Below, piece after piece: positions 23,455 to 31,907 of a stretch of 39,418 bases of DNA. The stretch lies in the NCBI GenBank assembly GCA_026397135.1, contig JAPLVL010000035.1, positions 1 through 39,418 of the forward strand, read 5' to 3'. This DNA is from Candidatus Berkelbacteria bacterium (GTDB lineage Bacteria; Patescibacteriota; UBA1384; XYA2-FULL-43-10; 1-14-0-10-43-13). Position numbers and translations under genes: made by a program. A model generated the notes under the pieces. That model made no database searches, had not been told where the DNA came from, and saw only the letters and a list, made by a program, of their open reading frames with translations. Numbering within the stretch: position 1 is the first letter of the stretch; each line of letters begins with the position of its first letter.

Positions 23455-24186
23455 ATGAAGATAACATTTTTGGGATTGTCAGCATTTGTTATAGAAGATA
23501 TAGAAAGGCACAAAATCTTGCTAGATCCTTTTGATGATAGGCCAGAATTTCAATTAGGTGTTGACTTGCCAGGAAACCTAGAAGCTGATTTTGCCTGCTT
23601 TTCTCATAAGGATCCTGATCATTATAATCCACTGGTTGTATCAAAATATCCTGCTCCGGGTGGAAACATATTGAAAAGGACAGTTGTCGGAAATGAATTC
23701 AATGGAGATGAATTTATGATTAATATATTCGAAATTGATAACATGACAATCGCGCATTTTGCTGATCAATCAGTCGCATTTAGCGAAGAGCAACTCGCGT
23801 CCATCGGCAAAGTTGATATCGCAATTTATTCACCTCCGAAAGCTGATGGCAAGTTGGCGCCTAAGGCTTTGAAAGTCGTAATAGATAATCTGAATAAGTT
23901 AAATCCGAAAATGATTATTTGGTCACACTTCATTGTGCCAGATGGCTGGCAGACGAATAAAACTACCGATGAACTGAGGGAATTTTTCAGAGATTATCTT
24001 GGCAAAAATGCAAATTCAAACAAAAACTATAATTCCAGAGATAGTTTTATAGAACTTTGCTATATTTTAGAAAATGGTATCGATCTCAATCAGTATTTCA
24101 ACGGCAGCATAGTTGCTGGGAATTCGATAGACATCAATGAACTGCCTCAGACTATGACTTCAGTCCTATTCTCAAAAATGTCGTAG
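23455..24186 (+). CDS. MBL-fold metallo-hydrolase-like protein with altered metal motif
   Basis: 243 residues with a metallo-beta-lactamase-like fold. The start MKITFLGLSAFVIE...KILLDPF is typical of the UlaG/UPF0173-like branch. The metal motif normally HxHxDH reads HKDPDH (in ACFSHKDPDHYN), so the second His is Asp. IAHFADQ and IIWSHF supply the later Asp and His. A hydrolase with altered metal site, or a non-catalytic member, are both possible. It stands alone after the GT2 fusion with its own leaderless-type promoter. Substrate unknown. Confidence 0.7.
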   Translation: MKITFLGLSAFVIEDIERHKILLDPFDDRPEFQLGVDLPGNLEADFACFSHKDPDHYNPLVVSKYPAPGGNILKRTVVGNEFNGDEFMINIFEIDNMTIAHFADQSVAFSEEQLASIGKVDIAIYSPPKADGKLAPKALKVVIDNLNKLNPKMIIWSHFIVPDGWQTNKTTDELREFFRDYLGKNANSNKNYNSRDSFIELCYILENGIDLNQYFNGSIVAGNSIDINELPQTMTSVLFSKMS

Positions 24187-24321
24187 TTTACACTGATAAT
24201 TACGGATTATCTACGTCCTTCTACAATGCCATGATATAATAACCAGTCTATTACTAATTTTTCAGGCCCATCGACAAGCTCAGTGTCATAAAAAAACATC
24301 AATTTCATGATATATTTTTCT

Positions 24322-24398
24322 TGGTGGACCTTAAGGGAGTTGAACCCTTGACCTCCTCCATGCCATGGAGGCGCTCTAGCCAACTGAGCTAAAGGCCC
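24322..24398 (-). tRNA. tRNA-Ala (anticodon GGC)
   Basis: A 77-base cloverleaf on the minus strand. Acceptor GGGCCTT pairs with AAGGTCC and includes the G3-U70 pair that identifies alanine tRNA. The D arm is GCTC...GAGC. The anticodon stem CCTCC/GGAGG holds the loop ATGGCAT, giving anticodon GGC. The T arm is AAGGG-TTCAACT-CCCTT. CCA is encoded. It reads GCC and GCU codons. Confidence 0.96.
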
Positions 24399-24417
24399 AC
24401 TAATTTACGACATTGAT

Positions 24418-24446
24418 ATTTTACTACATTTTCGATTTGAATTCAA
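24418..24446 (-). promoter_or_regulatory. promoter of tRNA-Ala
   Basis: TTGAAT, 17 bases, TAAAAT on the minus strand, 19 bases upstream of the mature tRNA 5' end. Downstream of the tRNA a weak hairpin followed by seven T on the minus strand (24290-24311) may terminate it. The rest of 24187-24512 shows no gene; CGACAAGCTCAG at 24272-24283 resembles a short motif common in environmental genomes. Confidence 0.6.
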
Positions 24447-24512
24447 GCACAGAAAGTGGTAAATTTAATTTAGCAATATCCAGTAAGTATTAAGAATTAA
24501 GTAGTAAGTTTT

Positions 24513-27026
24513 ATGAAAGACTATAATTTCAAGGAAATTGAGAAGAAGTGGCAAAAGTATTGGGAAGATACTAATTATGGTATCTCTGCTGACTCTTCCA
24601 ATAAGCCAAAATTCTATTCTCTGATTGAGTTTCCCTACCCCTCGGGCTCAGGGTTACACGTCGGACACTGTATGATGTATTCTGCGACCGACGCTCATGC
24701 CAGGATGATGAGACTGAAGGGATACAATGTGATGTTCCCAATGGGTTGGGACGCCTTTGGCTTGCCTACGGAAAATTATGCAATCAAAAATAAAATAAAA
24801 CCACAGGTCGCCACTGCCAAGAATGTCGAAACTTTCATCCGTCAGCAAAAGTCCTTGGGTTATTCATTTGATTGGAACCGAGAAATCAATACGACTGATC
24901 CGGATTATTACAAATGGACACAGTGGATTTTCTTGCAATTTTATAAACACGCACTTATCGGCGGAAAGCTGGTTGAGGTTGATGATGATGACACTACCAC
25001 TCCTAGACTTGCATATCGGGCCGAAATGCCGGTCAATTGGTGTCCGTCTTGCAAAATTATTTTGGCAAACGAGGAAGTAATCAATGGCAAGTGTGAACGC
25101 TGTGGCACCGGATCCCTCAAACGGGTGCAAAAGCAGTGGATGCTTCGAATCACCGCCTATGCTGACAAATTGATTGATGGCCTCTCGACTGTTGACTACG
25201 AAGAAAAAATCAAAACGCAACAAATCAATTGGATCGGAAAATCCGTAGGCACAAACATTATTTTCGATGTGAAGGGTCGGAGCGGTACTATCCACGATGA
25301 AGAGATCGAAGTTTTCACTACCCGTGCTGATACTTTGTATGGCTGCACCTATGTCGTATTAGCTCCCGAGCACCCACTCGTCACCAAACTTGGCCACCAT
25401 GTTCAGAATTTTGAGGAAGTTTCGGAATATATTTCGGAAACGAAGAAGAAATCTGACCTTGAGCGAACCGAATTGCAAAAGGACAAGACTGGTGTCAAGC
25501 TCTATGGCGTTTTTGCTATCAATCCGATCAATGGCCAAGAGGTTGATATCTATGTCGCTGATTATGTTCTTGCCAGTTATGGCACTGGCGCAGTTATGGC
25601 TGTGCCTGCACACGACGATCGTGATTTTGAATTCGCCAAGAAGTACGGGATTTCTACCGTCCAATCAATTACTGACAAGCTCGACAATATTTTAACGCTC
25701 GACAAGGCTTATACTGATTATGGATTCCTGATTGATTCTGCGGAATTTAGCGGGCTTTCTTCGTCTGAGGGTAAGAAAGCAATTACCGAGAAGTTGAAAG
25801 CTAAGCGTCTTGGGGATTTCGCCGTAAATTACAAACTTCGAGATTGGATCTTCTCTCGTCAGCACTACTGGGGTGAACCAATTCCGATTATTCACTGCGA
25901 TAAATGCGGGATGGTTCCTATACCCGAGGATCAACTTCCCCTGACTTTGCCAGATGTAGAAAATTACGAGCCAACAGATGATGGTCAGTCCCCGCTAGCC
26001 GCGATCACGGACTGGGTAGAGACCACTTGTCCTGTTTGTGGTTGCAAGGCCAGGCGAGAAACAGACACGATGCCAAATTGGGCGGGTAGTTCATGGTACT
26101 TCATTGCATACGCAATAAGTCAGAAGCTAAAAGTTGAAGGCCAAAAGCAAAGCGGAAACATTTTTGATGATAACAAAGATTTGTTAGATTATTGGATGCC
26201 GGTTGATCTGTACAATGGTGGAAATGAGCACATTACACTCCACCTGCTTTATTCGAGATTTTGGAATATTTTTCTTCACGACCTGGGCGTTGTCCCATCC
26301 TCTGAACCATATGCCAAGCGGATCAATCATGGCATTATCTTGGGTCCAGACGGACAAAAGATGAGTAAATCAAAAGGAAATGTAATAAATCCGGATGAGA
26401 TGGCGGCTCAATATGGCGCAGACACGCTCCGAACATATATGATGTTCATCGGCCCATACAATCAGGATTCGGCGTGGAGCATGGCTGGAATACAGGGTGT
26501 TTTCCGTTTCCTCAGACGAGTTTGGGGTAATATTGAGAAAGTCTCTGGTGTTGCTGATTCGAAAGAGCTTCTGCTCAAGCTCAATCAAACAATTTTGGGA
26601 GTGACGGAAGATTTAGAGAAATTCCAGATGAATACTGTTGTTTCCAAACTGATGGAGTTGAATAATACTATTGAGAAAGTCGGGGCAATCTCGCTTGAGT
26701 CTTATTCTAAGTTTCTGCGATTACTCTTTGTCACCGCGCCGCATATTGCTTCCGAGCTTTGGGAGCTTGCCGGCTTGGATGGAAATATTGGTTCAGGCAG
26801 CTGGCCAGAAGTTGATTCGAGGTATTTGGTCGCAGATCAAATTGATGTAGTAATTCAAATAAACGGCAAAGTTCGTGGCAAAATCTCGGTATCGCCAAAC
26901 ACACCCAAGGAATCGCTGGAAAAGTTGGCATTTGCCTCAGATAAGATTCAGCCGTATCTAAATGACAAAGAAATTGTGAAAATAATCGTTATTCCTGACA
27001 AATTGGTCAGTATTGTCGTCAAGTAA
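24513..27026 (+). CDS. leuS: leucyl-tRNA synthetase
   Basis: 837-residue class I LeuRS of bacterial type, charging tRNA-Leu. The HIGH motif is PYPSGSGLHVGH (about 41-52) and the KMSKS motif is GQKMSKSKG in the second half. Zinc-binding cysteines are in CPSCKIILANEE...CERCG and CDKCG...CPVCGC. The editing domain (CP1) with TTRADTLYG and GAVMAVPAHDDRD(F) is complete, so it should hydrolyse mischarged tRNA. The C-terminal QINGKVRGKI is typical. No ribosome-binding site is obvious before the ATG; the leader consists of AGTAAG/ATTAAG repeats. It heads the leuS-rpmF-nusB-rnc series. Confidence 0.97.
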   Translation: MKDYNFKEIEKKWQKYWEDTNYGISADSSNKPKFYSLIEFPYPSGSGLHVGHCMMYSATDAHARMMRLKGYNVMFPMGWDAFGLPTENYAIKNKIKPQVATAKNVETFIRQQKSLGYSFDWNREINTTDPDYYKWTQWIFLQFYKHALIGGKLVEVDDDDTTTPRLAYRAEMPVNWCPSCKIILANEEVINGKCERCGTGSLKRVQKQWMLRITAYADKLIDGLSTVDYEEKIKTQQINWIGKSVGTNIIFDVKGRSGTIHDEEIEVFTTRADTLYGCTYVVLAPEHPLVTKLGHHVQNFEEVSEYISETKKKSDLERTELQKDKTGVKLYGVFAINPINGQEVDIYVADYVLASYGTGAVMAVPAHDDRDFEFAKKYGISTVQSITDKLDNILTLDKAYTDYGFLIDSAEFSGLSSSEGKKAITEKLKAKRLGDFAVNYKLRDWIFSRQHYWGEPIPIIHCDKCGMVPIPEDQLPLTLPDVENYEPTDDGQSPLAAITDWVETTCPVCGCKARRETDTMPNWAGSSWYFIAYAISQKLKVEGQKQSGNIFDDNKDLLDYWMPVDLYNGGNEHITLHLLYSRFWNIFLHDLGVVPSSEPYAKRINHGIILGPDGQKMSKSKGNVINPDEMAAQYGADTLRTYMMFIGPYNQDSAWSMAGIQGVFRFLRRVWGNIEKVSGVADSKELLLKLNQTILGVTEDLEKFQMNTVVSKLMELNNTIEKVGAISLESYSKFLRLLFVTAPHIASELWELAGLDGNIGSGSWPEVDSRYLVADQIDVVIQINGKVRGKISVSPNTPKESLEKLAFASDKIQPYLNDKEIVKIIVIPDKLVSIVVK

Positions 27027-27092
27027 ACAGTATATGGCTTGAAATTATTGGTGATTTATGCAATAATAAAGCGGCTAATCGATCCAAAGTCA

Positions 27093-27115
27093 AAATAGGT
27101 TTAAACAGTCTCAAA
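27093..27115. repeat. third copy of the TTAAACAGTC repeat
   Basis: AAATAGGTTTAAACAGTC (27093-27110) matches 17 of 18 bases of a stretch inside elp3 (13286-13303). It lies in the leuS-rpmF spacer, which is otherwise AT-rich with no gene. Confidence 0.55.
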
Positions 27116-27157
27116 TAGAATAAAGCATAATTTTAAGTATAAAGTAGAAGGAAGAAA

Positions 27158-27343
27158 ATGGCCGAACCAAAGAAACGAACGAATAGCTCCAAGCAGGGTA
27201 TGCGCCGAATGCATGACCATACCAAGCAAGCAAACATTGTTTATTGTGAAAGTTGTCACGAACCAAAAGAAGCGCACAAAGTTTGCTATTCTTGTGGCAA
27301 TTTTGACAAGAAACCAGTACTAGAAATGAAAAAAGAGAAATAA
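27158..27343 (+). CDS. rpmF: ribosomal protein bL32
   Basis: 61-residue bL32 of the large subunit. The N-terminal basic stretch PKKRTNSSKQGMRRMHD is the family signature. CESC...CYSC provides the four zinc-binding cysteines of the C+ form. An AAGGAAG ribosome-binding site precedes the ATG. It is followed by nusB. Confidence 0.95.
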   Translation: MAEPKKRTNSSKQGMRRMHDHTKQANIVYCESCHEPKEAHKVCYSCGNFDKKPVLEMKKEK

Positions 27344-27374
27344 GTTCAAGGCAACTAGCCAAAGGAAATTTCTA

Positions 27375-27809
27375 ATGAATCGTCATCTTTCTCGAATGAT
27401 TGCAATGCAAACTCTCTACGAATGGGATTTTCGTGAAGGATCAGACCTCCAGGAAATCAAGGAGAGAAATATTGAAGAGTATGAGGATAAATGCGAACGC
27501 GATTTTGTTGATATTTTAGTCGATGGAGTTTCGAAGGACAAAGTCAAAATTGACGAAATAATTGATACTTCTGCTCCAGAATGGCCAGTTGATCAAATTT
27601 CTCTGATTGATAAAACTGTTTTGCGTATTGCAATTCTCGAACTTTTGTTTCTCGAAGAAATTCCACCGAAGGTCTCGATAAATGAAGCAGTTGAACTCTC
27701 GAAGCAATTTGGCGGTGAAAATTCGTCCAAATTTGTGAACGGTGTCTTGGGAACCGTATACAAGAAGTATGAAAAAGAAATATTAAGTAAACCAACAACG
27801 GATAGCTAA
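27375..27809 (+). CDS. nusB: transcription antitermination factor NusB
   Basis: 144-residue NusB, which with NusE binds boxA RNA to prevent early termination in rRNA operons. SRMIAMQTLYEWDF at the start, IDKTVLRIAILELLF in the middle and PPKVSINEAVELSKQFGGENSSKFVNGVLG near the end are the family hallmarks. Length is normal. It lies between rpmF and rnc, all RNA or ribosome-related. Confidence 0.95.
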   Translation: MNRHLSRMIAMQTLYEWDFREGSDLQEIKERNIEEYEDKCERDFVDILVDGVSKDKVKIDEIIDTSAPEWPVDQISLIDKTVLRIAILELLFLEEIPPKVSINEAVELSKQFGGENSSKFVNGVLGTVYKKYEKEILSKPTTDS

Positions 27810-27863
27810 TTTACTTATAGCTAATTGCAAATGACTCTGATCCATTGTTAACTAGGAAAAATT

Positions 27864-28568
27864 ATGAAAACGCTGAGCGATTTCGAAGCGCAAATTGGGA
27901 TTCAGTTTAAGGATAAATCACTGCTAGAGCAAGTATTTATTCACAGATCGTATCTCAATGAACACAAAAGCCTAAATCTGGAACACAACGAAAGGTTGGA
28001 GTTTTTGGGTGATGCCGTTCTAGAGCTGGCTTCGACTAAATATCTTTATGACAATTACGACCGTCCCGAAGGTGAATTGACGAATTGGCGAAGTGCCTTG
28101 GTCAAGGGTGAGTCTCTATCCGAAGAGGCCAAGCGACTCGAGATGGATCAATTTTTGCGAACTTCTCGTGGCGAAGCCAGAAACGTTGGCAAAGCAAGAG
28201 ATATTCTATTGGCAAACGCTTTTGAAGCTCTGATTGGGGCAATTTATATTGACCAAGGTTTTGAAGTGGCTTCCCAATTTGTACTCAAAAATATTTGCTA
28301 CAAGCTTGACAACATCCTAAGTAATGGTTTGCATTATGATGCCAAAAGTAAGTTTCAGGAAATGTCCCAGGAACTTTTCGGCATTACTCCTAACTACGAA
28401 GTTGTAAAAGAAGAAGGCCCTGATCACTCCAAAACATTTACTGTTGCCGCCAATCTAGGTGAACACGAAGTTAGTGTCGGTACCGGCCCATCAAAGCAAC
28501 GAGCTCAGACCGATGCTGCCGCAGAAGCACTCAAGAAATGGGATGAGATCAAAAAAATGATTGCGTAA
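27864..28568 (+). CDS. rnc: ribonuclease III
   Basis: 234-residue RNase III that cuts double-stranded RNA, including rRNA precursors. The catalytic signature NERLEFLGDAVLEL is at about 41-54, and the second acidic site NAFEALIGAIYID at about 113-125. A C-terminal double-stranded RNA-binding domain starts near 155 (DAKSKFQEMSQELFGITPNYEV ... KQRAQTDAAAEALKKW). Full length. The ribosome-binding site is AGGAAAA. It ends 20 bases from the convergent dacA. Confidence 0.96.
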   Translation: MKTLSDFEAQIGIQFKDKSLLEQVFIHRSYLNEHKSLNLEHNERLEFLGDAVLELASTKYLYDNYDRPEGELTNWRSALVKGESLSEEAKRLEMDQFLRTSRGEARNVGKARDILLANAFEALIGAIYIDQGFEVASQFVLKNICYKLDNILSNGLHYDAKSKFQEMSQELFGITPNYEVVKEEGPDHSKTFTVAANLGEHEVSVGTGPSKQRAQTDAAAEALKKWDEIKKMIA

Positions 28569-28588
28569 AATGGTCGATTTTAGACTAT

Positions 28589-29563
28589 TTAGGACTTAAT
28601 ATTGTCGGTTGGCCAAATAATATTATTCCAGCCCCAGTCCTGGAGTTTTTTGGACTCGTCTGCTGAAGCAGTCGCAGTGTCATATGTAGTATGAAGTACA
28701 ATGCTAATCAAGGTGTGGCCGTCGCGTTTCACAGCGACGACAAGGCAGTGGCTAGCTTCGGGCATATATCCGGTCTTGACACCGATTGCACCTGGATAAT
28801 TCCAATCTGAAACGAGGCGATTTGAATTGTGTAGGTCATGTTTGATCTTTCCACTAATATCAGTTGTGGTCATATCGGCTGTTCCCACAATCTTGGCAAA
28901 GAGGGTGTTCTTCATTGCGTATTTCGTAATTATCACCAAATCAGAAGCTGTCGAATATCCTGTCACATCAAGTCCGGCCGGATCATGATAATCTGTATCA
29001 GTCATGCCAAGCTCAATGGCTTTTTTGTTCATAAGAGCGACAAATTTTGCAGTTCCGCTCTCACCGGCAGTATTTATGTGCTCCGCCAGAGCATTGGCTG
29101 AACGGTTAGATGAAATAATCAACAGATTGTATAGCAAAGTATTAACTGTTAACTGCTCCCCTGTCCTCGTAACATCTCCAGTACCTGGAAGATTTGCTGC
29201 TTCCTTTGAAACTGTCACTACATCGTCAAGATTATAATTCTCGATCACAACAATTGCGGTCATGATTTTGGTAGTTGAAGCAATGGGAACCTTTTCAGTC
29301 TCATTCTTTTTCAAAAATACGAGACCGGAATCAGAATCGACTAGGAGATAACTTTCCGCGTAGATATTTGGAGTTGGAGCGTTTTTGGCGACTTTGGGCG
29401 GTGTCAGTATCGCTGGCAAGGGAATGACGGCACTCTCTGCAATAGCAATATTTTGTTCGCCTGCTAGATTACCAACAATCTGCCGGTCCAGGTTCTGCGA
29501 AGAACCTTGGAAGCCGAAGGTGTTAAATAAAATAGATAAAAATAATAAAAATTTGGGTATCAT
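28589..29563 (-). CDS. dacA: D-alanyl-D-alanine carboxypeptidase (PBP5/S11 family)
   Basis: 324-residue penicillin-binding protein of family S11 that trims the terminal D-Ala of peptidoglycan stem peptides outside the membrane. An N-terminal signal peptide or anchor (FLLFLSILFNTFGF) is present. The active-site STTK (Ser96-Lys99), the SAN triad in SSNRSANALAEH and KTG in GVKTGYMPEASH are all there. The C-terminal PBP5 beta domain and membrane-anchoring helix are absent, as in short members. Its start overlaps the stop of the pseudouridine synthase gene by four bases. Confidence 0.94.
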   Translation of the reverse strand: MIPKFLLFLSILFNTFGFQGSSQNLDRQIVGNLAGEQNIAIAESAVIPLPAILTPPKVAKNAPTPNIYAESYLLVDSDSGLVFLKKNETEKVPIASTTKIMTAIVVIENYNLDDVVTVSKEAANLPGTGDVTRTGEQLTVNTLLYNLLIISSNRSANALAEHINTAGESGTAKFVALMNKKAIELGMTDTDYHDPAGLDVTGYSTASDLVIITKYAMKNTLFAKIVGTADMTTTDISGKIKHDLHNSNRLVSDWNYPGAIGVKTGYMPEASHCLVVAVKRDGHTLISIVLHTTYDTATASADESKKLQDWGWNNIIWPTDNIKS

Positions 29564-30300
29564 ATCACTTGATTTGGTGAAATTTGAACGAATTGACTAG
29601 CAGATAATCTAAGATCGGACAAAGTGAGCTTGCCAATTCTAATTCTTGTTAACTTAATTACTTCCAAACCAATTTTAGCACACATGCGCCTAATCTGTCG
29701 ATTATAACCGGTGTGGAGAACCAAACGAAAGTCCAAATAGTCCTTGAAGTCCTTGAAGTCTGAAACTAAATCAGCTTTCATCCAAACAGAATCAATTTCA
29801 AATCCTTTTTCAAATTTATATTTTATTTCATCTGAACTTTTGACCTGCCTCGCCGACAGGCAAACTTTTGACTTTATAGACCTTTTGACTCTCACTTCGT
29901 ACTCTTTCTCGTGCTCGAAGCTGGGGTGAGTTAGTCTTTGAGCAAAATCTCCATCATTGGTTAAAATCATCAACCCTTCTGAGTTGGCATCAAGCCGTCC
30001 AACAGGATAAACCCGTGGGGTTTTCGGCACCAAATCGATTACTGTTTCACGATTTAGTTCATCACTTGCAGTTGAGACAACTCCGAGAGGTTTATAAACA
30101 GCATAATATATAAGTTTGTCAATCTGCTTTATTGTCTGGCCTTCAAATTCAACCAAATCTGTACCGCTATTGATCTTTAGCCCCATTGCCTTAACAACAA
30201 TGCCATTTACAGATACTCTCCCCGCCAAAATTTCTTCGTCAGCTTTGCGCCGCGAACATACTCCGCTTTCAGCCAAAAATTTATTCAATCGTATCAACAT
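29560..30300 (-). CDS. rRNA pseudouridine synthase, RsuA/RluB family
   Basis: 246-residue enzyme isomerising a uridine in rRNA. The N-terminal S4 RNA-binding domain is RLNKFLAESGVCSRRKADEEILAGRVSVNG. The catalytic motif VGRLDANSEGLMILTNDGDFA contains the active Asp. QIRRMCAKIGLEV near the C-terminus is the third conserved motif. RluB, RsuA and RluE cannot be told apart here. An unusual segment (KVCLSARQV) is encoded by a palindromic repeat at 29835-29872, and DFKDFKD by a tandem 9-base repeat. Confidence 0.93.
   Translation of the reverse strand: MLIRLNKFLAESGVCSRRKADEEILAGRVSVNGIVVKAMGLKINSGTDLVEFEGQTIKQIDKLIYYAVYKPLGVVSTASDELNRETVIDLVPKTPRVYPVGRLDANSEGLMILTNDGDFAQRLTHPSFEHEKEYEVRVKRSIKSKVCLSARQVKSSDEIKYKFEKGFEIDSVWMKADLVSDFKDFKDYLDFRLVLHTGYNRQIRRMCAKIGLEVIKLTRIRIGKLTLSDLRLSASQFVQISPNQVI
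29835..29872. repeat. palindromic CPR-type repeat within the pseudouridine synthase gene, flanked by direct repeats
   Basis: TGCCT-cgccgac-AGGCA (29846-29862) is a short inverted repeat. It is flanked on both sides by AACTTTTGAC (29835-29844 and 29863-29872), and CTTTTGAC recurs once more at about 29882. The core resembles the CCTGCCGACAGGCAGG-type repeats often found in CPR genes. Confidence 0.55.
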
Positions 30301-30349
30301 CTTGACTATTTCGTACTTCCTGCTATATTCAACTTATCACTCTCATACC

Positions 30350-30424
30350 GTGATCACTGGTCAGTTTTGCCTCTCTCAAATACCAAGACTGGCCAGTCGC
30401 AATCATCAAGTCGGCAATTGCCGA
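30350..30424. repeat. cluster of three perfect palindromes in the aspS-pseudouridine synthase spacer
   Basis: GTGATCAC (30350-30357), GACTGGCCAGTC (30387-30398) and TCGGCAATTGCCGA (30411-30424) are all perfect palindromes within 75 bases. ACTGGTCAGT at 30356-30365 can also pair with 30388-30397, giving alternative folds. No T run follows, so they are not standard terminators. Confidence 0.55.
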
Positions 30425-30466
30425 TTCATATCCTCTCCTTAACTACCACATTAGTTGGGGAGATTT

Positions 30467-31900
30467 TTAGTCTCCGATTATTGTATCGGCACCTTTGAGT
30501 TCTTTGCCTTCTGCTTCCTTGCGCAAACTAATATGAACATCCTTCAGCTGTTGCTCGGAAACCTGGCTAGGGGCACCCATCATCAGATCTTTGGCATCAC
30601 CGGTCTTCGGGAAAGCCATCACTTCGCGAATTGCATCTTCGTGCGCCAAAACTGCAATGAGACGGTCGATTCCCCAAGCAATTCCACCATGTGGCGGTGC
30701 ACCAAATTCGAAAGCCTCGAGCATATGACCAAAACGTCGTTGTTTTTCCTCTGGTGACACGCCGAGAAGATCGAATATTTTGTCCTGAATTTTGCGGTCA
30801 TGAATTCTGATTGAACCACCAGCAATTTCAAATCCATTTAATACAAGATCGTAAGCATAAGCCCTGACATCTTTCGGCTTTGAATCCAATAAGTGTAGGT
30901 CTTCTGGTTGGGGCATCGTGAACGGATGATGACTGGAGACCAATTTCTTATCAGTCTTGGAATATTTGAAGAGTGGCGCATCAATAATCCAGAGAAACGC
31001 CATTTCACTCTTGTCGTTCTTGTCTTTGCGCAAATCTGGCTTGTCAGTATTATATTTCTCCATTGCTTCTTTGTAAGTCATCCGAGGAAAAGGGGTAGAA
31101 TCAATTGTATTTTCAGGGGTAATATTGTTGATTAGCTCAATAGCTAATTTTTCCATTTTCTCTAAGATATCTTCCTGATCAATAAAGGACATTTCAACAT
31201 CAAGTTGAGTAAACTCCGGCTGTCGATCCCCTCTCTGGTCCTCGTCGCGAAAACATCTGGCAATTTGAAAATATCTCTCCATCCCAGCGACCATCAAAAG
31301 CTGCTTGAATTGCTGGGGACTCTGAGGCAGAACATAAAATTCACCCGGATAAAGGCGGCTAGGCACGACAAATTCTCGAGCACCTTCAGGGGTTGATTTG
31401 GTCAGGTATGGTGTTTCAATCTCACGAAAATCTTCTTTCCAGAGATATTCGCGCATAAATCTGACAATGTTATGACGAAGTGTGATGTTCTTGTTCATTC
31501 GGTCAGTTCGCAAATCAAGGTAGCGATATTTCAATCGTAGTTCTTCGTCAATGCCGAGAGTTGTTTTGTCCGTTTCAAACGGAGGCGTTTTGGCCGGATT
31601 TAAGACTTCTAGATCAACGGCTTCCATCTCGACAGTGCCTGTCACCATTTTGTCGTTTACCATTTTCTCTGGTCTAGCTTTGACCAGTCCTGTAATCGAG
31701 ATGACCCACTCTGGTCTAACTTCGCTTACTTTTTCATACGCTTTTGAACCGGGAACGAAAACAACTTGTAGAATACCAGACATGTCGCGCAAATCTAGAA
31801 AAACAATCTTGCCATGATCACGCCGTGTGTGAACCCAGCCAGAAATTTTGACTTCTTTCCCAACCTCTTTGACAGTTTCTTTGACTAAAATTCTCTTCAT
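30467..31900 (-). CDS. aspS: aspartyl-tRNA synthetase lacking the GAD domain
   Basis: 477-residue class II AspRS. N-terminal OB fold (VKISGWVHTRRDHGKIVFLDLRD), motif 1 region (ETPYLTKSTPEGAREFVVPSR), motif 2 (FQIARCFRDEDQRGDRQPEFTQLDVE) and motif 3 (HGGIAWGIDRL) are present. The sequence has the bacterial FPKTGDAKDLMMGAPS end. Bacterial AspRS is near 590 residues because of a GAD insert between motifs 2 and 3; here NTDKPDLRKDKNDKSEMAFLWIIDAPLF passes straight through with a short linker, so about 110 residues are missing. The core catalytic residues are intact. Whether it also charges tRNA-Asn cannot be told. Confidence 0.95.
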   Translation of the reverse strand: MKRILVKETVKEVGKEVKISGWVHTRRDHGKIVFLDLRDMSGILQVVFVPGSKAYEKVSEVRPEWVISITGLVKARPEKMVNDKMVTGTVEMEAVDLEVLNPAKTPPFETDKTTLGIDEELRLKYRYLDLRTDRMNKNITLRHNIVRFMREYLWKEDFREIETPYLTKSTPEGAREFVVPSRLYPGEFYVLPQSPQQFKQLLMVAGMERYFQIARCFRDEDQRGDRQPEFTQLDVEMSFIDQEDILEKMEKLAIELINNITPENTIDSTPFPRMTYKEAMEKYNTDKPDLRKDKNDKSEMAFLWIIDAPLFKYSKTDKKLVSSHHPFTMPQPEDLHLLDSKPKDVRAYAYDLVLNGFEIAGGSIRIHDRKIQDKIFDLLGVSPEEKQRRFGHMLEAFEFGAPPHGGIAWGIDRLIAVLAHEDAIREVMAFPKTGDAKDLMMGAPSQVSEQQLKDVHISLRKEAEGKELKGADTIIGD

Positions 31901-31907
31901 GTTTCTC

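Noticed and set aside
24271-24289. CGACAAGCTCAG motif as a mobile element
   Set aside because: A similar short motif is common in environmental genomes, but only one copy is seen here, without inverted repeat partner or target duplication.
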